From the NCBI GenBank assembly GCA_016840855.1, contig JAEORO010000184.1, forward strand, positions 1 through 53,750: a DNA stretch of 53,750 nucleotides, written 5' to 3'. The position numbers and the translations under genes are program-made. The notes under the pieces were generated by a model that ran no database searches, was not told the DNA's origin, and worked only from the letters and a program-made list of their open reading frames with translations. Below, in pieces: positions 17,578 to 29,500 of the stretch (within the stretch, counting starts at the first letter, position 1; each line of letters begins with the position of its first letter). This DNA comes from Candidatus Thorarchaeota archaeon. Its GTDB lineage: Archaea; Asgardarchaeota; Thorarchaeia; Thorarchaeales; Thorarchaeaceae.

Positions 17578-20500
17578 ATGCATATGAACCGGAGACTGCG
17601 GAGGATACAACTAGTTTCTGTTATTTTTATCACTATGATGCTTGTGGGATTCATCCCGCAAGTTGTTTGGGCTGGCGAAATGATGCAGGAAGAAGAACCA
17701 ATATTTCGAGACCCATTAGCGAAGTATGAGATTGACCCTGTATACATCTTCTACGACCCAACAAATAAATTGTTGAGAACAATTGCAGAGAATGTTCACC
17801 AAGTTCTCGCATTTCGGCTTGAACACATAGAAATGGTGTCAATCTGCGAGTGGACCAAACTTCAATGTGAGTTGCTAGCGGAACCTTGGATCGCTATCTA
17901 CGCACTCAGTTCAGATTTGAGGAGCGTTCATTTCAATGATTTCAACGTTACTTGGAGTGAGTTCTACGGTTTATTGGCTCAACATGAAAATACAGAACAC
18001 ATTGTAGGAATGGGCAACACTTTAAGCTTGGAGCAATATCTTGGTGAAACAGACATAAATATCCGCACAAGCCAAGCAGAACAAGTAGATGGCTTACTTC
18101 TAGCATTCTATGATATGTGGACAATCCATGAAGCTGTTTCAACAAGAGCTCACATTAGCAGTGATTATGAGAATGCTGCAGGAGATCTTCGAACCATTGC
18201 CTTGAAGATTTATGGTGATAACTTTGGTATGTTTTTTGAGAGAGCCATTGAACCAATCGATGCTGTTGGTGAAATTGATGAAAATGACCTAAACAGAAGA
18301 AATGAAGAAATGTGGGAAAGGCATGCCCCAACAATAGAACCAACATTCTATCAAATGAGTGATGAAGGGAAGCTGATAGAGATAGATGAGGAAGAACTAC
18401 CAGAAGACTTCTCACCTGCAATCAAGATAAGCACTGCATCTGAAGTATCATCAAGTGATTATATTCTAGGCGAGATCCCTCTGCTTTCTGCACTAAGAGG
18501 ACCTATTGGCGAGATAATTGATGTTCTTTTGAGCGTCCTGGGTGACTCCGGTTCAACTGTTATTTCAATACCTACGGACCTTATCGAGACCATCAAAGGC
18601 TTGTTTGAAGTTCTTGAACCAATAATTGGAATTGTGAAGGATTTTGATCTCGAGTCTCCTCTAAAATCGATCATCCAAGCCATAGCGAACGAGTTCCCCT
18701 TCATGGCAGAATTCAAGGACTACTTGAATATTATATTGAAAGCTCTCTTCAACTTCAGGGGTGACCTAGAAAGCATTTTAGGAATAGTTGGAGAACTCAT
18801 ATCCGTACTTTTACCGGATTCTGTACCTCAGATTGCTAAGGACTTCATTGGTCAAATCCTTGGTACTGAGAATGGTCTATGGGATATCATCAGTCAAGTT
18901 GTTTCTGAGGGCAAAGGTGTATTCGACACTATATTCAGTTTCTTCACAAAGAATACGCTTCAGGCATTTCTGAACAAGACTCTTGCTGCAACACTCGGAA
19001 TGACTTCTGGGCAGGTTTCAACCCTTCTCCCTCGCGTAATCAGCTTTGTAGAAGCTACACTTGATTTCCTCACAGGCAAGGACTTCGTGAAGTTTGTTGA
19101 AACAATTGGATCTGACCTCTTGGGGTCCATCCTCTCAGTCACGGGTCTGAGCGATGCTGTCGACAAGGTAATGTCTATCGTGAAGATGGGGATGTCTGCC
19201 TTCAAGCTACTAGATGAGTTTGACACAACAACCTTCCTACAGTTTGGAGTCGAGATGCTGAATGAGATAGTTGGACCGTCCAACATCCCAGGTGGTGCTG
19301 AAGACCTCGCAAAGCAAATGATGGCAGTAATCAAAACATTCCAGGAAGGCGCATTTAGTGATATCAATGGTTTCAAGTCTCAGATTTCGAGCATCTTGGA
19401 TTCAGCAACGAGCGGAGTTACCCAGGCCATTAAGGATGTCATACGTGACACTATGACAATGCTCACTGGTTTCTTCAACGGGGCTTTTGACAAGAATCAA
19501 CTACCTGACCTATTCGAGATTGCTGCGAATTTGATTAATGAAGTAATAGGTGGCGGTGACGCAGCGCAAGTCATTGACGCACTGAATAGTGCTGTGAAGC
19601 CACTCATGGGTCTTATCGCCCTTGTTTCTGATAATGATGCTTTGAAGAATATGATCAGCAAAACGGCCAGTAATTTTGCTTCTGAGCTAAGTAATGCCCC
19701 GACCATGATTAAAAATGTTCTATCCTACCTAGATGTTGAGGATGTCATTAGTGGATTACCAGGGTCAGAAGATGTCCTGGATACTGCTGGTCAAATTGTC
19801 GGCGGCATCATCACGATGATCCAAGGCATCAAAGGTCAGTCATTCCAAGGTATCATGCAGTCAGTTTTAATGGCTGCTGGTTCTTTAGTTGGGACATTAC
19901 CGGCATTTGATGATGTCCCAATTGACGCTTTTCTGAAGCTTCTACAATCATTCTTCCCAGATGCTTTTGGTCTTAGTAAAGATGACATGCCTAGCTCTAC
20001 TGAGGTTATCAGCGAGATCCTTGGTTATGCAGAAGGACTTCTCGGAAGTGGTTTCGATGAATCTATGCTCGAGGATACTCTCGAGTTCTTTATGGACATC
20101 AAGGATATCTTCACCAATGGTGTGAAGTGGCTCCTTGGAAAGGTGTTCGATTGGTTGAGTGGGCTCATCAATCCAGTACTTGAAGATATAGAAAGTACAA
20201 TTGAGGGGTTATTTGCAGGTCTTGATGATTTACTTGGATTCTCAGGTAAGTTCCCAATTGGTCTTGGCGACTGGTCCCTCTTTGACTTGGAGTATGCCTT
20301 AGGAATCAAAGCCAATTTCGCTATTGATCTAAACCCGATTTTCGACATGATTGTGAGCATGATTTTCGATGCTCGCGAGGTCTTCTCCACGGACAATATT
20401 GGGGACTTCTTCAAGACAATCCTGAGTTTCTTTGAGATATCTCCCCAGTTTTACGCTGAACTTGGTATTGGTGGTTTTGACACTGAGAAGAACGCTCTCA

Positions 20501-23500
20501 TGAAAACCATGCTGACATCTCTTGGGCTGAAACTCTCCTTCGAAGGTTCCGCGAAATTCGTGGTGAATCTCTTCACCTTTAAAGGAGGTATGTTTGAATG
20601 GGACAATTTCTTCAAGATTGTGGAGTGGGGTCTTCACATAAAGATCCACATTGGGAAAGTGTTCACACTTCTTGACTTCCTAACAGCTGGAGTTGGTGGT
20701 GGCGCATTAAATGCGGTTGCTGAATTTCTGGGTCTTGACATGATTACAATCGAGGTATACTTCGAGATCGCCCTCGACATTGTGAAGAAAGCTGCCACTG
20801 CAATTGCTCCAGAAGTATCTAGTATGACCCTCACCATCATATTCGGGCTCTCGTTGCATATTCCAATAGAACTGATAATAGTAGCCATAACCATAGACGG
20901 GACGCTGGAAATCATACTGACGTTCTTCCAAGACTTTGCAGACCCAGCGCCAATGAAAATAACACTGCGGCTGATATTTACTCTTAAGGTCAAGTTCCGG
21001 TTCCTGTTCTTCAGCGACTCTGCGACATTCTCCTGGGAGCCAGGTGGTCCTTGGGATCTCTCACCCAACAAGGGTGAAACAGAGTATAAGGAGTCCGGAG
21101 TAGGGTTCGATACGGATGGAGACGGTCTAAGCGACGCTTTTGAGAATTCAACGCCGGGATTGGACTTTACTAAGGCTGATACTGATGGTGATGGAGCAAA
21201 CGACAAACTCGAGTTCCAGACGATGAAAACGGACCATACTAATCCTGACAGCGATGGAGACGGTCTCCTTGATGGCCGCGAGTGGGATCTTGGAACCAAT
21301 CCCATGAGACAAGATACTGATTGGGATGATGTGGACGACTACAAAGAAGTGGAAGTCTATGGTACCAACCCACTTGAGCAAGACACTGATGGAGACGGGC
21401 TCACTGATGCATACGAAATATACACCAAACTGGACATCTCAAATGTAACACCAACCGTCACAGAAGTCATCATAGGAGGGGAGTCATTCAATGACCGTAC
21501 TGACCCTCTGAATCCAGATACAGATGGAGACGGGCTTCTTGATGGAGATGAAGGCCCAATGGGTGCATTCTATGGAGACCCTTCACTCTACAATGCTACT
21601 GAAGATTCCAGCTCAGAAAGCGGTTGGGCAATGGACCCGAACCCGCTCTTCTTCAATGGTGGATTCACGCATCCTCTAGATGCAGACACGGATGATGACT
21701 CAGCATTACAATTGTATAATGGTGTTGTCGACTCACAGGCATATCTATTCCTCAAAGATATGAATGACGGCGCAGAAGTCGCAGGGTTCTGGATAATCGT
21801 CTATGATGAGGAAGGCGAGCCTGAGAACAAGCATGTGTTCACCAATCCATGTAACCCTGACACTGATGGAGACACCGGCGTCACTGACCGGACACCTCAA
21901 CCAGGAATGTGGCTCAATAGCGATGGGTATGAACTTGCCCAAACTCCGCCTACTGATCCAACTGACGGTGATTCCGATGATGATGGAATTTTGGATGGTC
22001 TAGAGGGAGTTCTTAATCCTTACAGCAACCATACTAATCCAAATGATCCTGATACCGATGACGATGGACTATTCGACCTCCAAGAGATCCTCCTCGGTTC
22101 TGACCCACGAGAGCAAGACACCGATGGAGATATGATTTCAGACGGTGATGAGTTCTATATCTTCTTCACAAATCCCAATGTCTGGGACTCTGATTTCGAT
22201 GGACTAGGAGACGGTGAAGAAGTCTTCATCTGGCACACAAATCCCCTCACAGACGACAGCGACGCGGATAAGATATACGACGGGGTCGAAGTGCTGATAT
22301 TTGGTTCAGATCCGATGGATGACGATTCTGATAATGATGGATTAACTGACTATGAGGAAATCTACGTCTATTACACAGACCCGTTCGACTATGACACGGA
22401 TGATGACCTCTTGTCCGATGGCGAGGAGATTGAGATCTACAACTGTGACCCACTTTCATGGGATACTGACCGCGACTCAATAACTGAGCCAAACGAGTTA
22501 GGTGAGATGACCTTCCCCCTAAGCGACTATCAAGAGGCTAAAGGCTTCTACATCTACAAGATGGATGAGTCAGGTGTCATGTATCAGGAGTGGGTGTTCA
22601 CAAACATTACACAATCAGATACGGATGAAGATGGTCTAAGTGATGCAATGGAACTGTATCTCGCTTCAGGGAAGATACCCTGGCTTGATCCCATTCCACT
22701 CGACCCTACAAACAAGGACACCGACCATGACTTTATTCCCGATGGAACTGAAATGGCGATAGAGAATGTCTCAGGACTCATTTATCCATATAGAGCAATG
22801 ACCCTTGTCTTCAGGTACAATACATCTCCTGTTGACCGAGACACTGACGATGACTTGCTTATTGATTACCAGGAAGTTCTAGTGTTCAACACAAATCCTG
22901 CAAACAATGACACTGATAATGATGGCATCACCGATTGGTGGGAAACCTGGGTATACAATACCTCAGCGTTGTACAATGACACAGATGGCGATGAGCTCTA
23001 TGATAATGAAGAAACGCTCGTAGAGGTCTGGCCGTATGGGCCATGGCCGCCATCTAATTGGTCCATAGGAATGGGCACTGAGGAGATGTTGGCGTATGCT
23101 GGAGCTTCTTCATTTGCCTTGGCTGAAGAGTCTCCAATATTGCAGTATGTTCCAGCACAGGCCATCTACGGAACTCTAGCGACGGATCCGGACTGTGACG
23201 ATGATTGGTTACCGGATGGTTCAGAAGTCAATTTTTACCATACAGACCCGCTAGATGACGACTCAGATAATGATGGTACGCCAGACACATTGGAGTTTGA
23301 CACAGACTTCGATGGACTTCAAGACGGTCTCGAGTTTCAATTGAAGCTCTACAGAACTGGTGGAGGGATATTGGACCAAGACTCGGATGGTGATGGTGTA
23401 TCTGACGGTGCAGAATACTACATCTACGGAACTGATCCCGCATCGGTGGATACCGATGGAGATGGCTATCCTGATGGTTTGGAGATAGCGATTGGAACCG

Positions 23501-26500
23501 ATCCACTGACCGCAACTACACCAACAGAGTATGAGGAAGCGATAGCAGTATCGCGTGGTGAGGCGTCAATGGACGTCTTGATGCCCTTGGCTGTGGTGAA
23601 CAACGCACAGACTGTCGATGTCAATGTTCTGAATTACACGTCTTTCAAGAGCATGAAGTTCAGGTATAACACAAGTGATGGGTGGAGCACCAACTATACG
23701 ATGACCTACAACCCAGCGACAATGACCTGGGTCTACACAGACATGCAATGGGATGTTGGCACCTACGAACTCCAAGTATTTGCTGTTGACTACAGTGATG
23801 ACGACCACATGGCTGTGAGAATCTTTAAGGTCGCTGCAACTCCGACCTATCCTGAACCTATTAGTCCACTTGTCTATCTTGCAATAGGGCTTGGTTTGGG
23901 AGCTTTTCTAATCCTATTCCTACTCTATGGAATGCCGCTGATAGTCAGGTACATGAAGAAACGAGGGAAAGAGCCTGATGAGAAGCCTCCTGAATTGGCG
24001 GCTCTCACTGAGGATGTTTCAGAGGAGAGTTCTGAGAAAAGCACCAAGAAGAAGACCAGCTCTTCAAAGAAGGAAACAAAGGGTAAGACTCCTAAGAAGA
24101 AATCTGGCAAGGGAAGCAGCAGTCTAGCTTTGATGTTTCTTGCGATGACATTCCTAGGAATGCTATTGGTCAGCTCATTTGGCTATGTTCCAAGCATGCC
24201 AATGAGAGGAATGGAAGATGACACATCATTATACGACGAATATCCTGCAGGATGGGAAGACCTCCCACCTGAACTTCAAGGTCAGATTGCCGAGATGTTC
24301 AATCCCACTGTCCAGAAAATGCCATCAGATCAAGACATCGGGCAAGTGCTTGGCGATAGGGTGAATGATTATGCCTTGAACTATGAGCCGTGGCGTTCAA
24401 AGGCTGCAATACATGCTGTTGCTTACGATGAGGGTACTGGCTTCCTAGCACTTGGTGGTGGCTATCTGTATGACAACCAGATTCATGTGTTTAGACTGAA
24501 TACAGAAACAAAACTATGGGACAAGGTTTGGGACACTGGAGACAGTGTTTTCCAGAGTGATGTCATGGCTCTCGACTTCGGTGACACAGACCTTAACAAC
24601 CTCATTGAGATTGTGGCTGGGTGTTCTGATGGTTATGTATATGTCTTCGAGCAACGGCACCTCTATGACCCATATGCAAACACAGAGAATCAGTTCGACC
24701 ATGTCTGGACATCACCAAAAATGTTCAGAGTCTTTGCATTGAAGGTCGATGATGTTGACCGTGACTACAGACCAGACATTATAGCAGGCGGATGGGATGG
24801 AAAGCTACATCTCTTTGAGTATGACAATCACTCAGGATATCCATTCGTCGAGGAACACTGGATTACCTATGATGAGGTAGCAACACTGAGTGTGGGAGAT
24901 AAAATATACAGTCTTGAAACTGGTGACACGAACTATAATGGTCTTCCAGAGATTATTTGTGGGACTCGAGATGGGACTGTCTATGTCTTTGAGAATGATG
25001 GTGTGACCATCATGATAAATGGTCAGCCGTTCCCATTGATATATGACAACCACTACTATCTCAACTGGACCTCTGAGAATTATACATGGACACCAATTCA
25101 ATCAATGGCTGTAGGAGAACTTGACAACACGCCAGGTGATGAAATTGTCCTGATAGCTCAGGGGCAAGGAGTCTTTACGCTGGAATGGAACCCTACAAAA
25201 CACACCTATGATTATCAAAAGGTATATCGTGACTTCAAGCCTTGGGAAACCTTTGGGTTCTGGGGTCTCGATAATTATGTTGATAGAATAATCTATGCTC
25301 ATAACGTGACTTATCACGACCCAATCAATCCCAGCATCATCGAGAATGAACCGATTCAGTATGTATGGAACGATATTCTCGAGATCTTTGAGCCAGATGC
25401 AAGCGTATATCCGTATAACTCAGGGATGGCGGGGCCAGTTCATCTTACTGCAGGTGCATTAGATGGAAACTTCTCTAATTTCAATGCGTTTCTTGTTGGT
25501 GTTGACAATGCCACTGCAATCTTGGACTTTGGTCTAGATGAAGAAGGAACAGGTGGAGCGAATAGTAATGATGACCTTGTTATCTACTTCAAGTCAGGTA
25601 CTGATTTGGGTCACCTTGGTTCTGACTTCTGGTTCTATATCTCACAGGACGGCACAGACTGGGAACTCATTCCATCAGACAAATTCTATCCAGGAACAGA
25701 TGTTGTTGGTGTCGATGTGGATGATGCTCTCTCGAAAAGAAGGTGGGATTGGTTCCGGTACGCAAAGATTATGGTGAATAACTCAGGGTTCTATCAAATA
25801 AATGGAATTGAACTCACGCAGGTCTATAATACCCTCACTGATGCCTTGAGTGTCACCGTTGGACCTCTGAGGTTGGATGGAATGAGCTATCTCCAAGGTT
25901 TAGATGAACCAATCAAAATCATTGTTGGCAGTGTAACTGGTGAAATCAATGCAATAATGTACAATAGTTCAACATACAAGTATGACGTGATATATGACTC
26001 AGGGGATGACTCGTTCTACACCTTTGGAGCTAATATCTGGGACATGGTCTATGTTGGTAATGAACCCGATGTACCAACATGGAACTGGCAATATGGAATG
26101 CCTTGGACTCCTGACGGTGGAACAACCTATAATTCGTGGAGTTATGCTACTCTAAATCCATGGCTATATGGAGGTGCTACGTTCAATTATTTGATGGGCA
26201 CTAATGAAGGGCAGATCAGAGCATTCACGGTTCCAGATGTTGTACCTGTTGCATCGCCACCTGAACTCGATTTTACTACTCAGGTATACTTGAATAATAT
26301 CAATATCGATTTACCATTGGAGGGATGGCAGAGTGTATCTGTTGAAGCACCATTCTTCATGAACGGTTATGAGTTAGCTAATCAATACAGCGTGTGGCCC
26401 TTCATTGCACTTGGTCTCTACAACCCATCAATTTCTATAGAGAGCATTCCACTGACTACAGAGGAAGATGCACCATCAAGAGCCACAGTTGCCTTCTATT

Positions 26501-29500
26501 ATAGAGACTCTGATACCCAACCATTCAATCATAGAATCAACCTCTATGAAATGGATACGACGGGTGAACTTACAGAGCTCATCAACCTCGCAAAAGCCGA
26601 GCCAAAAATGGACTTTGCTGATTTCGATAGAGATGGTGATCTCGATTTCATCATATCAAACGGATATGTTCAGATGGCTCGAAACATGTGGTATGAGGAT
26701 GAATCGCTTAACTTCACTTTGGTCAGGGGCTACTTTGACGAAATAAATTCGAAGGAAACCAGTAAAATCTGGGGTCAGCCTGAGATGGTGGATATCGACT
26801 CAGATGGAGATTTAGACATTATCCTGAGCTATGCAAATAGCATGGGTGCAACTTGTTGGATTAACGAGGGAACTGCTGAGGATCCAGTCTGGGTTGAAGA
26901 CAAGAAGATAATGTCTAACCCATTACCTGATACCAATATGAAATACCAAAACTTCACCGACATTCGAATTGTACCAAAGCTCGGTGGGTATGTTAGTGGA
27001 TACACACTAGAGAGATGGTACGAGTTCTGGGGGTGGGATATGGACTTCGATTGGACACTTGCTGGTTACCGCGAGTGGAATCAAAGAATAGCATGGGCTG
27101 CTCCAGAATTCGATACAACAGAGAGTTACATCGTTGCCAGCTATCCCAGAGTGGCTCAACTAGACTTTAGCCTCATGAGCGGTGGCTTAGTTGGATATGA
27201 AATCTATAGCAATATTGGATTCCATATTCACGAATCATGGAGCAATGATGCGGACCTTAAAGAGTGGACTCTGTCTATTGCCACTGGAGACATTGATGGC
27301 GATGGAAATGGAGAACTGATCATAGGTGACTACGACAATAATGTCTATGCATTCGAACACCTAACAAAGAACAACTACAAGAGAATGTTCCGTTCCTTCG
27401 ATCTCAATCATACAGAAGTAACAGATGTTTCTCCGTACCTCTATGAGGAATTAGAGGGTATCTCGGGAGACTTCAACAGAAGAATCTGGGACCATGCGAA
27501 GCACCTTGTTGCAGATGTTGATCTTGACCAAGACGGATTGAAAGAGATAATCGTTGCATCGAACCTTCAGATTTACGTATTTGAGGATGCTGGCTTGTAC
27601 GGGGGCGACTTGCTTACCTATCAGTACTCAATCGACTTGCGTGATTCAGCCTGGGCCGATAGAGATGAATTCATCGACCTAGTGACAGAGATTACTGCCA
27701 TGGCGGCGGGAGATGACCTCGATTATAATGGAGAGCTTGAGCTTGCTGTTGCAGCAGGACCATATCTCTTCATCTACAATATCCCGGTTGGTGAGTTTGA
27801 TGGATTTGAAGACAAGGAGTTCTTCGTAACATCTCCAGCATTAGAAGGGAGATACTACTTAGTTGGGAATCCAGAACTTCCTGAGTTCAGGTACTACTAC
27901 ATTAATGCGATAACACTTTGCGATACTGATCAGGATGGCTACAAAGAAGTCCTCATTGGAGGCATCAAGGACACTCGACTAATACGTCAGGATGGCTTTG
28001 TACATCTATATGAATGTCAGGGAGGTACTTTCTACAAAGTGTGGGAAGCTCCAGATGAGGTGACATATTGGAATCCAATTAGTGTATTAACACTTGATGA
28101 TCAGGATATGGATGGAGCTCAGGAGATTGTTATTGGACACACCAATGGTTTTGACCTGTGGGAATGGATAGAAGGTACTGATTCAAAATATCAGAAAGTG
28201 GAGTATGTAACTGCATCGCCAAACTATCCAGTAGTCCCATTAAGGTCAACAGCATATGATACTGGCGATTTTCCAGACTCCGCAACTACAGAACGGTCCA
28301 TCAAGGATATGGCTAAAGGAGTCTATGGAGCGATGGTGAATTGGACTCTCATGGTCTATGAGAACGGTAAGGAGATATGGTACAAGTGGTACTCAGAAGT
28401 CGCTGACGACTGGTTACCTGGTGCTAAGTGGATGGACCTAGCAGGACTTGCCTATACAACTAACTTTAGCACGATTATATCTGAAACACGCCCTAGTGTG
28501 TTAATACCTGCCAATGGAGACATCTACGCCTCATGGGAAGTTTGGGATTCAGGCGGCCAACACTACATTGCATTGTGTTGGGGTGACGTGTCAGCTGGTC
28601 TCTGGCATGGACCAATTCTTTGGCCAGATACCTATGGTATAATACCTATTGGTCAAACATCTTATGACCGATACTATCCGAGCCTCTTTGAATACGACTC
28701 AGGCAATATTGGTATAGTATTCATGTATGATGCGTGGAATGCGTTTACAGGAAATGTGTATGGTCGAGTTGGGGCAGCTTATGCAGCAAAGGATCTATCA
28801 AGTGGGTGGACAAATCGACATCCTGATTTCAATGATAAGACATACTTCCAAGCTCATGATGTTGATGTTGTAGAGCTTAGTGATGGTGACTTTGCTATCG
28901 CTATGTCAGCAGTTTACACTCGATCTTCAAAGGCTGATATCGATGTTTGGGTGGTTGTTGGTAACAGCAACTTCAACTTCACTGGTGCAAATCCACATCA
29001 GGCGACCACATCTTATGACGATGAAATGTTTGTTTCAGTTGAGGAATTGGAATCCGATGAACATGCAATCGTTGTGACATACGAATCCATTGGAGTAGAG
29101 CTCGAAGATAGAATTGGCATGGTTTCTAGCACTACAAAGGGTAGAGAGTGGAGTCTCCAAGAAACACTCAACACGATACCTAGATACATCTCAAGAACAG
29201 AGATGCCGGGAGGATACGTTTACTATTATATTGAGGGGTCCCCATTTGCGATCTATCAGCTTTCAATATTCTCACCCACTGTAGTTGCCAGGGATGGAGC
29301 AGGATTTTTGTATGCAGCTACTTTCAGCTATAAAGTCTACATTCCTCCAGGAGTAATCACAGACAAGGGAATCTGGCTCTGTGTCCACGACATTGTTTAC
29401 GGATTCAATCCACAGTCTGATTGGACATTGAACCATCTGAGAGATGTCATTGACCTAGATGTTGGAGATACTGACTCAGATGGGAGAAGAGAGGTCGTTG

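Noticed and set aside
20634..21305. Minus-strand open frame of 223 codons inside the giant gene
   Set aside because: It mirrors the giant gene's own codons, giving low-complexity Ser/Pro-rich sequence where the calcium repeats begin. The plus-strand frame has signal peptide, domains and continuous coding over 14.6 kb.
21109..23520. Possible DNA tandem repeat or CRISPR-like array from recurrent GAYACNGAYGG units
   Set aside because: The repetition is at protein level (calcium loops); unit spacing varies widely and DNA identity between units is low.
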